Source of the DNA: Arachis hypogaea
Taxonomy: Eukaryota > Streptophyta > Magnoliopsida > Fabales > Fabaceae
Assembly: GCF_003086295.3 (NCBI RefSeq)
Contig: NC_092040.1
Coordinates: 64,058,565 to 64,122,564 of the forward strand
Direction: 5' to 3'
DNA length: 64,000 nucleotides
The position numbers and the translations under genes were made by a program. The notes beneath the pieces were generated by a model that made no database searches, was not told the origin of the DNA, and worked only from the letters and a program-made list of their open reading frames with translations. Of this stretch, positions 45,269 to 57,245 are shown in pieces (within the stretch, counting starts at the first letter, position 1; every line of letters begins with the position of its first letter).

Positions 45269-46800
45269 TTATTCATGTGGTTGCTCACGCTCCCCTCCAT
45301 GCTTGTCCTCTTGGTGCTTTTCTTGAGTGCTTGTGCTCCCACTCCCTTTGCCTTTTCCAAGTAGTTTCTTCCAGAAGCCAGCATCTTCCATTTTTTTCTT
45401 CAGAGTTTCCTTCTGCTGTTTCACCTTCTCTTCTTCTCGTTCAACAAACTCTTTTTTGACCTCCTCATATGTGGGAATGGCATAATGTAGGTGGTGCATA
45501 TTATCAGACATATAGCTCAATCTGGCTTGAGTGTTTACACTGAATTCATCTCTATGCAACTGCCTTCCTTCATTCAGCACGCTAAACTCTTTAAATGATT
45601 TCATCTGAGCTAATTGCCGCTGGTTGAGCTCTTAAAGGCGTTTGTCTTGATGCTCTTGCCTTTCTGTTACTTGGTGTAGGGCTTGAGTGAGTTGTGAAAA
45701 TTGCTCCTGTTGCTGCTCCATGTGTTGTTTCTGCCACTCTTCTTGTTGCTTCATCCATTTGGACTGCATGGCAAGTATTTACTCTTGTCCCTCCATATGT
45801 TTCATCTCCAAATCCTCAATGGCATGTAAGATATGACTCATATTGAGGTTGGCTGGGTTGTGTTGCTCTTCTTGTTGGTACTCTTCTTGATGATATTCCT
45901 CTTGATGAACTTCTTCCTGGGCTCTGTGCCTTCCTATATGTGGCCTTCTTGGTTGTTGAGCATGTGAGGTGTGGACCATGCGCTCACGTGTGACCAGCTT
46001 CCCTGGGTTCACCCAGTCTGGACTGTTGTCCTCAAATACTACCTTAGCCTTGTTGCACAAGCGGAGAATTGTGCTGGGGTACCAAAGCCTGGCACCTGAA
46101 TCAACTTTCTCAGCCGACTCTTGAATCCCTTCGGCAATAAGCTCATGCACATTGATTTCCCCACCTAGTACTAAGCATTGCACCATAGTGGCTCGGTTGA
46201 TGTTAACTTCTGAATTATTAGCATCTGGTAGGATGGACCTTCTTACGAGCTCGAACCACCCCTTGGCCTCAGGGTGAAGGTCTCCCCTTTTTATGAATTT
46301 TGGTCTCCCATCTGAGTACCTCTCCCAATAGCTGCTATCACACAGATATCTGACGCTATCTCTGAGAGCTCATCCTTATCAGGGCTTCTACTTATCCTTG
46401 ACTGATAACTCTCCTCGTCAAAATGAGGGAATTTCAATTGAAGAGCTCTTATTATGGCACTTGGGCTGAAGTCGACCTCCCTTCCTCTCACATAGCTTTT
46501 GTAAGTTAGGGCTTTGGTCTTCTCCTCTCTAACTACATTTGCATAAAACTCTTTGATGAGGTTGCCATTGATCTTACCCTCTAGACTGGTGAGCAATTGC
46601 CACCCTCTCTGTTCAATTTTCCTCAAAATCTGTGGTGATTCATTGGCATTGATTTGGAAGATTAACTCTGGCAATATCTTTCTGACCCTTATCCGCTCGA
46701 ATTCTCGTTCATGAAAGGCAGTTTTGAATCTCTTCTCGTCAAAGGGAACACTCTCCATGGGTTCCTTTCTCTTTTTCCTCTTTGAGCTTGATGATGCCAT
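45269..46800 (-). pseudogene. I third ORF, plant transposon-protein family (broken)
   Basis: The start MASSSSKRKKRKEPMESVPF at 46800 resembles the basic N-termini of the C and D homologues. Core blocks follow: FERIRVRKILPELIF, RKIEQRGWQLLTSLEGK, LIKEFYANVV and SYVRGREVDFSPSAI. The C-terminal half is Gln/Glu-rich and probably coiled coil, ending near EDKHGGEREQPHE. It is broken by a frameshift near 46290-46320 and by TAA codons near 45780 and 45635. Full length would be about 500 codons, longer than C (382) or D (284). Confidence 0.8.
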
Positions 46801-47566
46801 GACTTGAGTTGTTGTTTTGAGGTGGGTTGAGGATTCGGATAGATAAAGAGTGGGTTGGTTAAAACAGAGTGTGATGAAGGGTTTAGTGTACCAACAGAAG
46901 TGTGAAGAGTGGGGATTTGAATGTAAGGAGTGAGCATGCACTAAGGTTCACTTATATAGGAAAAATCATGAGTGCATGAAAGGTGATTGCACGAATGTTT
47001 CCCTGATGGACGGATGGGGTTGCATACGAAGGTAAGACAAGGATCATCACTTGATGGGGAATGTTGGTTCGGTCTTCAAGATTCTTCTTCTTTCAATGTT
47101 GCATGGCAACATTTCCCATGTCTTCCTTGTTGGGACAAGTGTAAAGTTCTCTTCACGAAGTGGCCAAGCCTCCCCCATTAAATTGTCTAATCAATCCTCA
47201 TCAATGCTCCTGTTCCTTCCCTATAAAGATAAAATGAGAAAAGTAACAAAAGATATTCAAATAACATAAGAACCTTACGGCTAACCTTAATGAAAGGGGA
47301 GGAAGATTTGATTGTTTATTTATGAATTCCAACTAACTAACTAGCTGTGTATCTTTATATGCACATTGGTGGCACTATAGGGTGACACCAAACTTAAGTT
47401 AGAGCACTGTGATGAAAAGTTGTGTTCAAAGTTTTAAGGATAATGCTTTGAACACCAAACTTGTTCTTCACTATATTATGCATATAAAAATTTCACACGT
47501 GTTTGTCAATTTTTGGTTGGAATTCATGAATATTGATTTATTCACTACTTCTGAAAGCATGTAAAA
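46801..47566 (-). other. I region between protease and third ORF
   Basis: About 770 bp without a supported gene. PPT-like motifs occur near 47384 and 47453. Unlike C and D, no palindrome array is seen here; in I the array is in the LTR. Confidence 0.6.
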
Positions 47567-47584
47567 CATGGGTTGCCTCTCATG
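47567..47584 (-). other. Post-stop hairpin of I
   Basis: Sense CATGAGAGGCAACCCATG: CATG/CATG pairs outside, one A-C mismatch, one G-C pair, AGGCAA loop. It lies 41 nt after the frame's stop, with AAGCGCTT upstream. Confidence 0.55.
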
Positions 47585-47625
47585 AAGCGCTTCTTTAGCG
47601 TCACTAGCTTGACGTTACCCCCTTA

Positions 47626-50436
47626 TTATGGTGGTTGGTAATGCTTGAAGTCTTCTCCTCTGGCAGTGGACTTGTATCCGTTGGTTGTATCAATGATCTC
47701 TACATGCTCCAAGGAGAGAACTCTGTTGATGGTGAAGACCTTAGGTAACTGAGATGGTATAGTAGGGAGATTAGGGGGGATATCTATGAAATAGGCTGAG
47801 ACTACTTTATCCCCTGGAGAGAAATCTTCCGTAGGGATCTTCTTGTTCCGCCACCCCCTTGGTACCTTCTTCTTTGCCCCTGGTGCTGTTTTCTTACTCC
47901 TGGTGGCCTCCTTCTTTGATGAGCTTTTGTTAATGTCCTCACACACTTTTGGTGGCTTAGGTTCCTCCAATTTTTCCTTGACCTGTGGCACTTGCTGCTG
48001 GCCTTGTCCATCAACCCAGTGAATCTCAGGATGAGCTGGTTGTGCTTCAGTGCTTGCTTCTTCCTTTAGTATCTCATGATGCCCTTTGCTCAGTTCTTTG
48101 TCCTCTTCATCTTTTTCCAGTGAGAGTTCGAAATTACTGAAGCTCAGTTGTTTATCATAGATCCTTAATATTAGCTCCCCTTTCTCCACATCTATGAGTG
48201 CTCTAGCAGTAGCTAGAAATGGTCTCCCCAATATGATTGGGTGCAGATGACTTTCTTCCATGTCCAGGATGACAAAGTCTATTGGGAGAAAGTATTTTCC
48301 AACTTTGAGCAACACGTTTTCCACCACTCCTACTGCTTACTTTTGAGTCTTGTCAGCCAGCCTTATGACTACATCTGTAGGTAGTATCTCATTTATCTGC
48401 AGCCTTTTTACCAGGGATAGGGGTATTAAGTTGATGCTTGCTCCCAAATCGCAAAGTGCTCTATCAAAATTTGTTTCTCCTATAGCACAAGGGACATGAA
48501 AACTCCCTGGGTCTTTTCTTTTCGTAGGCAATTGTGTTTGAATGAGGGTGCTGCAATCCTTGTTCATCACTATAGTCTGGCCTCCCTTGAGTGAGCTCTT
48601 CCTGGGAAGTAGTTCCTTCATATACTTGATGAATGCTGGCATTCGCTGAATGACCTTGATGAATGGTATGTTCACATTCAAAGATGCAAATGAGTCTAAG
48701 AACCTTGAGTACATTCTCTTTCCCACAGCACCCTTTAGCAGTTGAGGAAATGGTGCATATAGTCTCAGCAGCTCCTGTTGTGAGATTTCTGGTTCTTGTT
48801 GGTCTTTCTTCTCCTTCTCTACTAAGGTATTTTCAGGTTGTCCTGACAGCTTGCTTTGCTTGTCTTCAGTCTCCTTGTCATTTGTAGTGACCATATTGCA
48901 ATCCTCCTATCTTACTTTCTTCGTTTCACCTCTCGGATTCTTCTCCGTGTCACTTGGAAAGCCATCAGTGGGTCTGGGAATCTTCTCAGATAAATATCCC
49001 ACTTGGAATTCCAACTTCTTGATTGCTTCCCCCCGATTCTTCATACTGGCTCTTACCTCCTCTTTGAACACCTTATTGTCTTGAATGTCTTTGCATATGC
49101 TTTCAAGGAGGGTTTCTATCTTTGAGATTCTGTCATCAAATCATGGTAGGTTGGGATTAGGGGTAGATGGATGAGATGTGTTGATGTGGGGGTGTTGATA
49201 TGTACTTTGTGTGAATTGTTGATGAGCTGCATTGTTGTTGGAGTTGTAACGTCTCTGATCTTGGCCTTGGTCTTGTTGATTACCCCACCCAAAGTTTGGG
49301 TGATTCCTCCATCCAGGGTTGTAGGTCTTGGAGTATGGATCATGGTTGTGTCTAGGTGGATTCCCAATGTAGTTGGCTTGCTCCTAAGTGCCTTCTTCCT
49401 CTTCACTTGCTTCCTCTTGAGTTGAAGTGGTGATTGCTGCCACTTGACTTCTCTCCATCTTCTTGGTGAGGTCAGCTAGCTGCTTGGTGATGAGCTTGTT
49501 TTGAGCAAGCAGAGCATCTACATTGTTCAGCTCCATTACTCCTCTAGTGTTCCCTCTTTCGGAAGCATAGAAGTAGTCATTCTCAGCTACAGTTGCAATG
49601 ACATCTATGGCTTCCTCAATGGTCTTCTTCTTGTTCAAAGAACCTCCGGATGAATGGTCTACGGCCTTCTTAGATTCATATGACAGTTCTTCATAGAAGA
49701 TGTGCAACTGCACCCGTTCATTGAACATATCAGATGGACATCTCCTTGTTAGGTCTTTAAACCTCTCCCATGCTTCATATAGAGTCTCACCATCTTGTTG
49801 CCTGAAAGTTTGGACCTCAGCTCTCAGCCGATTGACTCGTTGAGGGGGGTAAAATCTTGCTAAGAATTTGTTCATAATATCATCCCAAGTTGTCAAGCTC
49901 TCCTTTGGAAAAGACTCCAACCACTTGGTTGCCTTGTCTCTGAGAGAGAATGGGAACAACAACAGTCTATAGGCGTCAGGTTGAACGCCATTGGACTTCA
50001 CTGTGTCACATATTCTCAGGAATGTGTTTAAGTGTTGGTTGGGATCTTCTTGGACACCTCCTCTGAACGAGCAATTGTTCTGAACCAGGGTGATGAGCTA
50101 TGGCTTTAGTTCAAAGTTGTTGGCATGGATGGTTGGTTTTTGGATGCTACTTCGGCAGTTCCCTGGGTTTGGGTTAATGTAAGAGCCCAAGACTCTTCTA
50201 TCTTCCCCACCAGGATTTGCTCTATCTCCTCCACCATGGTTGTGCACCTCCTCCTCACGATGGTCTTCCATGGTTGTTTCAAAGTATTCTTCACAGTGTT
50301 CCTCCTCTTCTTCAGCACCCACTACACGTTTTTCTTTTGCCTCCCTTCTTAATCTTAAGAAGGTTCTCTCAGGTTCAGAATCAAAGGAAGTTAAAGCTCC
50401 GCTTCTTCTCCCTGTCATACAACCAACAGAGTACAA
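47626..50436 (-). pseudogene. I gag and protease with integrase-C-like tail
   Basis: Gag starts at 50436 or the inner Met at 50418. It has FPFSLRDKATKWLESFP, FRQQDGETLYEAWERFK and VDHSSGGSLNKKKT, and the NPGWRNHPNFGW motif near 49310. Protease has [16 protein letters not shown] near 48440 and [16 protein letters not shown] near 48210. In-frame stops lie near 50098, 49384, 49140, 48905 and 48336. After the protease, instead of RT, come a basic Lys-rich stretch and a tail with FSPGDKVV, FTINRVLSLEHVEIID and GEDFKHY. This resembles the GQKVLLF...VITGV...IKHYL end of D's integrase. RT through integrase core appear deleted. Confidence 0.85.
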
Positions 50437-50681
50437 GCACGAAAAGCAATGCAGAAAGTATCTTGTTAGAATTACTTGTTAGTTTCAGTGATGCAATATA
50501 TCAAACAGTTAGTGGGTTAGTGAACTGAATTGTAAATAGCAAAGAAAAACTAAGAAACAGGGGAGGGGAAGAATTAAACTAAGACGGAAAGCAAATTAAC
50601 CAAACAGAAAATTAAATCAAACAAAATACAAATGCTCAATCTAGTGATCCTCTAATGTAATCATTGTCGATACACAATCAA

Positions 50682-50699
50682 TCCCCGGCAACGGCGCCA
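50682..50699 (-). promoter_or_regulatory. PBS of I
   Basis: Sense TGGCGCCGTTGCCGGGGA, perfect, six bases inside the 5' LTR. The leader from here to gag is only about 250 bp. Confidence 0.92.
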
Positions 50700-51631
50700 T
50701 AAACTTGATCGGGGTAAAACTTGTCTCTCAACAAATTCCCATTCGGCAAGTGTACCGAATTTGTCATCAAGTAAAAACTCACAATAGAGTGAGGTCGAAT
50801 CCCACAGGGATTGATTGATCAAGCAACTTTAATTATAGGAATGATCTAGTTGAGCGAATCCATGAATAGAGTTGATAATTGCAGAAATTAAAATGGCGAG
50901 AAAGTAAATAACTGAAAGTAAATAGCAGAATTGTAAATGGGAATGGGGGAATTGCTCATAAAAGTAAATTACAAAAAATAAAGAGAATGGGTAAGATCAG
51001 AAATGGGGAGTTCATTGGGCTTAGGAGATGTTGCATTCTCCGGATCAATTTCATTTTCATCTCTTCCACAATCAATGCACTCATTGATCTCCTTGGCAAT
51101 CTTAAGTGATTGAATCACAATTTCTTGCAATTCAATCTCTCAAATCTTGATCAATAGCCAATTCCTTGGTCAATTGCTCATGAGAAGAGATGAAGTGTGG
51201 TCACTGATTATACCACATGCACTTCCCAAATCAAATGCTTAGAGGGTTATAGCCACATACCCATCCACACTCAATTTGGTCCAGCATGAGAAAGCATTTC
51301 TAGCTAATCTCTTCATTCCTCTTTCAAGGATCCGAAAAGATCCATGTTTGAATAGCTTCTTTTCCAAGATCACTATCCAATTGGATGAGGATCGAAAGCT
51401 TTCAAGTAAAATCAAAAGGAAAGATAGAAGAAGAATAAGAAAATTAGTATTGATCCATCAAATTACAACAGAGCTCCCTAACCCAATGAAAGGGGTTTAG
51501 TTGTTCATAGCTCTAGAAATCAAAATCAAAGATGGAGAATACACCATTAAGCTAGAAGTGTAGAGAAAGTAAAAATATAAAGAGTAGTTCTCTCTCCTCC
51601 AAAAAGCTCCTCTCTATTTCAAAACTGCTCC

Positions 51632-51639
51632 TATATATA
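51632..51639 (-). promoter_or_regulatory. TATA-like box in I 5' LTR
   Basis: TATATATA in AGTAGTATATATAGGAGC on the sense strand, also in the 3' LTR at 42853-42860. Confidence 0.55.
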
Positions 51640-51779
51640 CTACTCTTCTCAGCTTCTAGTTAGTTCTTCAAGTCTTGGGCCTCTGGAACTTTTAGTTTGA
51701 AGCAGTTCCTTTCTTCATTTGGGCTTGGCTTACTTGCAGAGAGAAAGTGTGAAGTGGGCAGAGCCTTTAGCTCAAGACG

Positions 51780-52625
51780 TTAGGGGTGTTTAACATTTAG
51801 TGAAAATACAAGTTCGAGAACGTTAGTGACACTTAATATTGTCACTAACGTTGCCATGCACCCCTTTGCCTCACGTTAAAGCCCACGTTAACTGGGTTAA
51901 CGTGGCTTTTAACGTTGCCTTGTTAACCTTCGAGAACGTTAGTGACACTCAACATTGTCACTAACGTTCAAGTGTGCCCCTTCTTTCACGTTAAAGCTCA
52001 CGTTAACTAGGTTAACGTGGCTTCTAACGTGGCTTTTGCCAACCTTCGAGAACGTTAGTGACACTCAACATTGTCACTAACGTTCAAGTGTGCCCCTAGA
52101 TCTCACGTTAGAGTCCACGTTAACTAGGTTAACGTGGCTTCTAACGTGGCCATTCTTAGCCATCCCAACGTTAGTGACAATGTTGAGTGTCACTAACGTT
52201 GGCTCATTCTTCATTCCTCATCGTTAGCTTCCACGTTAACCACGTTAACGTGGAGGTTAATGTGGCTGTTGGGGTTTGAGTGGTTGCTCCAACGTTAGTG
52301 ACAATGTTGAGTGTCACTAACGTTGTCGACAACTCTCCATCTCTTACGTTAGCTCCCACGTTAACCAAGTTAACGTGGGAGTTAACGTGGCTCTTTGCAC
52401 CTTAGGCCAACGTTAGTGAGAATGTTGAGTGTCACTAACGTTGGCTTCTCTTCCCCCTTTAACGTTAGAGGCCACATTAACTAGGTTAACGTGGCTTCTA
52501 ACGTGGCCATTTGTGAGAAATTGCCAACGTTAGTGACAATGTTAAGTGTCACTAACGTTGGCTCAACTTCTCTTCTCCACGTTAGAGTTCACGTTAACTT
52601 AGTTAACCTGACTCTTTAACGTGGG
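51780..52625. repeat. Alternating palindrome array in I 5' LTR
   Basis: Second copy of the array at 43015-43850. Several differences between the copies are CpG-type C/T or G/A changes within the palindromes (for example AACATT/AACGTT). Confidence 0.9.
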
Positions 52626-52960
52626 CATTGATGGCTTTTGAGAGTGTTTCTGGCAATTACTTTTCTCCTTAACTTTGCAAGTTACCTCCCATTCCTTGCT
52701 TCCTTTTGGTCCTGAAATCAAGCAATAGAGCGCATCAAAGTTCTAGTCCAAGTCATGGGTAATGCAATATACAATTTTGTCATTAAAATCATGCAAAATC
52801 CTCATGAAATAATGTAAAATGCACAATGTATGCTTGAATCAAGGTCTGAGTGAATATTTGCCCAAAACTAACTTATTTCCAAAGAAAATGCATGAAACTA
52901 CCTTAAAAATAGTGAAGAAAAGGTCAGTGAAACTGGCCAAAATGCCCTGGCATCACCAAG

Positions 52961-53508
52961 CCGAGATTTCCAACCGGGAGATCAAGCGCATCTCGGAGAA
53001 AATTATGAAACCTCATTTGTAGGTTTGGAGTGCTAAGCTCACTGATGCGCTATGGGCCTACCGAACGGCTTACAAGACATCAATTGGCATGAGCCCATTT
53101 CAGTTGGTCTATGGCAAAGCTTGCCATTTACTGGTGGAGATAGAGCACAAGGCGTATTGGGCCGTCAAAGATGCAACTCAAGTTTGGGGGGGGGGGGGAA
53201 GTGAAAGAAAGCCACAATTAGTGGAATTGGAGTGTTTGAGATTAGAAGCTTATAAGAGTTCTAGACTCTACAAAGAGAAAATGAAAGCGGTGCATGACAA
53301 AAACATCCAAAGAAGAGAATTTAGAGTCAAAGAGCTTATCCTTCTCTACAACTCTAGATTGAGGTTGATGCCTGAAAAATTGAGATCAAGATGGGAAGGA
53401 CCCTATAGAGTAGAGAAAGTGGAACCGTATGAGGTGTATCGCTTGTGTCATACTTCTAGCCGCACAATCTTCAAGGTTAATGGTCATTGTCTAAAGCTAT
53501 ACCATTAG
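52961..53508 (+). pseudogene. Backbone A integrase, C-terminal part
   Basis: It starts with AEISNREIKRISEKI, which holds the third catalytic residue (Glu) of D,D35E. It continues through [20 protein letters not shown] and [19 protein letters not shown] to the C-terminal domain ([15 protein letters not shown]). A stop lies at 53020-53022. A run of 13 G residues (53186-53198) sits in the coding region; it keeps the frame here but the local protein is atypical. The terminal TAG at 53506-53508 is followed in frame by about 20 further codons to a TGA near 53578, 45 nt before the post-stop hairpin, so the TAG may be a decay product. Confidence 0.88.
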
Positions 53509-53623
53509 GAAAAGGTGAAAAGCAACAAGGAAGTTGAGGTGTTCCTCCTAGAGGATGCACTCCAAGAAGAAAAGCCATGAGCTTATGACCATCCAACTTA
53601 AGGACGTTAAACAAAAGTGCTAT

Positions 53624-53639
53624 GTGGGAGACACCACAC
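53624..53639 (+). other. Post-stop hairpin of A (degenerate)
   Basis: GTGGGAGACACCACAC matches E's hairpin except for a change that costs one stem pair, consistent with the age of A. Confidence 0.5.
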
Positions 53640-53920
53640 CATGGTAAGATCTTCCTATTTGTATCTTTTGTATATAGTTCTTGACTCTTTGTTGATTTGA
53701 TGATTGCTTAGTTCTAGACTTGATTTTGGTTGCCTTAGTTAAGTTGTTCATGAAGGATTGCATTGATCTTAAGTAAGTAGATTCATAGTGTGGAAGAAAA
53801 CACTCTATTTTAAGTATTGCATGGTTTTTTGAGTGTTTTTGGTCCTTTTAGCTTGCATGCCTACTAAATTTGTGCTAAAAATGCATCTCTTCGTGTTTAT
53901 GAAAAAAAAGGGGTACCTAC

Positions 53921-54640
53921 GCGTGAGCGTGCTAGACGCGTACGCGTCGATGGCCTTCGCAACTCCTGGTACAAAAATCCAGAGAGTTATGCGAGAATTG
54001 AGCCAGCACTGAGCCCCACGCCTGACCCCACTCATGCGTACGCGTGCCTGACGCGTTCGCGTCCCTGGTCATGAGTGCACAACCTACGCGTAAGCGTGGG
54101 CGACGCACACGCGTCAACTGTGCCACCTGCAAATCTTGGTACATTTTCCAAAGAGTTAGACGATGTTTATGCTGACACTGTGCCCAACGCCTAACCCTGC
54201 CCACGCGTACCCGTCCTTTTTGCTGATCCGTGCATCCACGAGTGAACGTGCATGATGCGCACGCATCGATCGCGTAACTTCACCTCTGGTACATTTTTCC
54301 TAAGAGTTGCACGAACATCGCGCGAAAACTGTGCTAGGAGCCCAGCTCCCACCCACGCGTAAGCATGGGCGATGCTAATGCATTGCTTGCTTTATGCCAA
54401 TGCACGTATGCGCGCGCTTGACGTGTACGCGTCGATAATCTATATAGCCAACTCCTAGTAAAAAAACCAGAGAGTTGCGCAAGTTTCATGCTGACATTGC
54501 ACTACTAGCGCAATTCCCCCCACGCATGTGCGCCACTTGCGCGTACGCGTCCTCCCTGCTTCTGCTGCCCACGCGTACGCATGGGCGACGCCTCTGTCTC
54601 CTTACTGATTCCTGCTCATCCACGCGTATGTGTGGATGGC
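53921..54640. repeat. CG-rich ACGCGTACGCGT-type palindromes in A 3' region
   Basis: Units such as GACGCGTACGCGTC and CACGCGTACGC(A/G)TGG recur many times among decayed versions (ACGCATCGAT, ACGCGTAAGCATGG). Three longer copies of a unit containing CCAGAGAGTT(A/G)-like text are spaced about 170-250 bp. Confidence 0.8.
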
Positions 54641-55163
54641 GCGCGGGTGTCGATTTTGCGATGCAATTTCAAACCAGTGCACCTTATTTCACTCTTTTCT
54701 TCATTCTTCGTCTTCCCCACTTCTTCTTTACCCATTCCTACCACCCTATCTCCGCCCACTACCACCGGCAGTGCCACCCACGGGCGACCACCACCTCTGG
54801 CGGTCCCACACTTTTCTTTCTCATCTCTTTCTCCCATTTTTCTTCTCCTCTCGTCACTTGCATTCTACACCACATTCTTCCCCCTCTCAAGGTATTACTC
54901 ACCTTTCTTTTCTCTTTGTTTTGTTTCAATTCCTTTTCTTTTCTTAGTTGCATTTCTTTGCATTCTTTCTTTGTTAGCTTCTCCTTTATGCATTTTTGTT
55001 ATTTGCTTGATTCTTTCTTCTATTTTTCATGGGTGTTGAGGATGGAGTTATCTCTTGTATTAATGGGTTATTTTGCTATGTTTGATTCCTTTGTGATATG
55101 TGGTGCTATATGATGATTAGTAATGCATTTTGGGGTGCTACATTGTTACAATTCCTCCACTTA

Positions 55164-56066
55164 TGATGGGTGAAAAATTAGATTTCCACACAAACACACC
55201 GGCAAGTGTACCGGGTCGCATCAAGTAGTAATAACTACAAAGTGAGGTCGATCCCACAGGGATTGATGGATCAAGCAACTTTAGTGAGGTGATTAGTTTA
55301 GTCAAGCTAACAGTTGGGAATTGGGTGAAAATGAAGCGACAGAAAGTAAATTACAGAGAATGTAAATTGCAGAATGTAAATTAGCAGAACCTTAAAGAGC
55401 AAGAAAAGTAAATTGCATCAAATGTAAAGGAAATTGGGTGCAGAGAAATTAAAGAAAGCATTAAATCAAAACTCAAAACAATTGCAGATGATTTAAATTG
55501 CATGAAAAGTAAATTCAGATCACAGCAAACTCAAATGTAAAGTTGCAAAAAAGGAAATTTGCAGAAGAGAATTATAAGAAACTGAAACTGTATAAGCCAA
55601 ATTGAATACTAAAATGTAATAGTGCAGAAAAATAAAAGTGTATCAACTATGCTAAGCTCTCTGGAGTCTCTAATCCTCCAAAAGAGATTTGGAGTCTCTA
55701 ATCCTCCAGCCTGAGCCTTCTATTCCTTGCAAAATGCGTGCGCGTCTTGTACTCTTGCGCGTCGTTATGTTTTCGCGCCAAGAGCCTTTTCTTTGTTTAA
55801 ATCATAGGCCACGCTTTTAAAAGCGTAGCCTATGGCTCCAAAGTGTGCCCAAGCTCAAAAAGGTGCCCCAGAATTCCTATTTTCTCCTTTTTAGCTTATT
55901 TTGTGCTTTTTGCTTCTTTTTTCACTTATTTTCTACAAAGTTTATAAAATTAAAAGATTAAAGAAATATACCAGTTAAGCACAAAAAGCATTCAATATTT
56001 AAGCACTAATCATCAATTTCTTGTATGAAAAAGCATAGAAAAACATGACATGATGACATGTCATCA
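55164..56066 (-). mobile_element. J: solo LTR related to B
   Basis: It starts TGATGGGTG and ends ATGTCATCA, flanked by a perfect TSD ACTTA (55159-55163 and 56067-56071). Both ends and several inner blocks match the B LTR in the same orientation, including the palindrome at 55807-55830. At 903 bp it lacks over 1 kb of the middle of the B LTR. No internal region, so LTR recombination is the simplest origin. Confidence 0.88.
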
Positions 56067-56071
56067 ACTTA

Positions 56072-56481
56072 CTGCTTCAAAGTTGCATACCAAGTGTTTG
56101 TTGAAAGGCACTTATGAGTTCTTGTTGCAAAATTGACTTGACGCTTTTAACATAGTGCCTTTTCTCATTCACTTACTTATTTCTATGTGCATTGAGCCCA
56201 TTACTCTTCACGTTTCCCATTTATTTGCTCATTCCTTATGAGTTACTTCTTGTTATTGATGCTTGATCGTATGCCTCTCATGCCTTTTACTTGCATGCTT
56301 ATATCACTCTGGCATCACATGCTCGTGACTTGCCCATTGTTTCCATTGTTGTCTTGCCTACATGTTGCAGTTGTCATGTTTTCAAGACACTTATTCTTTG
56401 TGGCTTTCTTTCTCACTTGCATGTTACTATTCACGGGTATTTCTTTGAGTTGAATGTCTCCTCCTTTTCCCCCTTTTTAGG
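56072..56481 (+). other. Backbone A region before third ORF
   Basis: About 410 bp, T-rich, no gene of its own. It ends at a start codon at 56482 preceded by a pyrimidine run and AG (CCCCCTTTTTAG), which has the look of a splice acceptor. Confidence 0.55.
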
Positions 56482-56640
56482 ATGGTCATCAAAAAGGGTA
56501 CGGAAAAGGCACCGAAGAAACCGCCTACCAAAAGGGCACCTCAAAGATCTACCACCAAGGCGCACCAAGCACCAAAAGCTAAGCCCCTCCTCAAGAAGGC
56601 GACGAGCATCATTAATGTTGATGAACAAGAGAAGGATAAC
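56482..56640 (+). pseudogene. Backbone A third ORF, N-terminal fragment
   Basis: It opens MVIKKGTEKAPKKPPTKRAP and stays Lys/Pro/Ala-rich for about 53 codons, like the basic N-termini of the third ORFs in C, D and I, then is cut by the start of G. Position downstream of pol fits the Athila env-like ORF. Only the tail is seen, so the family is inferred from position and composition. A polypyrimidine-AG just before the ATG suggests expression from a spliced RNA, as proposed for env-like ORFs. Confidence 0.55.
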
Positions 56641-57237
56641 TGATGAACGGATAATTTATACGCTTTTTGGCATTGTTTTTAGGTCGTTTTTAGTAGAATC
56701 TAGCTACTTTTAGGGATGTTTTCATTAGTTTTTATGCAAAATTTACATTTCTGGACTTCACTATGAATTTGTGTGTTTTTTTGTGATTTCAGGTATTTTC
56801 TGGCAGAATTGAGGGACCTGAGCAAAAATCTGATTCAGGCTGAAAAAGGACTACTGATGCTGTTAGATTCTGACCTCCCTACACTCGAAATAGATTTTCT
56901 GGATCTACAGAACTCTAAATGGCATGCTCTCAATGGCGTTGGAAAGTAGACATCCAGAGCTTTCTAGAAATATCTAATAGTCTATACTTTGTTCGAGTTT
57001 AGATGATGCAAACTGGCATTCAATGCCAGTTCCATGCTGCATTCTGGAGTAAAACGCCAAAAACACGTCACAAACCAGAGTTAAATGCCAAAAACATGTT
57101 ACAACTTGGCGTTTAACTCCAGAAGAAGCCTCTGAATGTGTAAAGCTCAAGCTCAGCCCAAGCACACACCAAAGTGGGCCCCGGAAGTGGATTTCTGCAT
57201 TTAGACTTATTTCTATAAACCCTAGTAACTAGTCTAG

Positions 57238-57245
57238 TATAAATA
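57238..57245 (+). promoter_or_regulatory. TATA-like box in G LTR
   Basis: TATAAATA in CTAGTATAAATAGGACA, conserved with C's 5' LTR. Confidence 0.55.

Larger units (their letters stand above)
41927..52955 (-). mobile_element. Element I: non-autonomous gag-protease LTR retrotransposon
   Basis: LTRs 41927-44175 and 50706-52955 (2249 and 2250 bp) start TGATCGGGG and end GGCATCA. The TSD is CCAAG at 41922-41926 and 52956-52960, and A's integrase rejoins in frame. The PBS by the right LTR gives the - strand. It is 11.0 kb. Coding content is gag, protease with an integrase-C-like tail, and a third ORF, all broken; RT, RNase H and the integrase core are absent. LTRs differ by roughly 2 percent by eye. 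Confidence 0.95.
50706..52955 (-). repeat. 5' LTR of element I
   Basis: 2250 bp; TATA-like site at 51632 and array at 51780-52625. Confidence 0.95.
53509..55163 (+). other. Backbone A 3' region
   Basis: Non-coding, about 1.65 kb. It contains the post-stop hairpin, a CG-rich palindrome array and a C/T-rich stretch (about 54660-55030) that gives long low-complexity frames but no recognisable protein. Confidence 0.7.

Noticed and set aside
54475..55113. 212-codon frame, Ser/Phe/Leu-rich
   Set aside because: Translation of a C/T-rich stretch in A's 3' region; neighbouring frames look the same and no motif is present.
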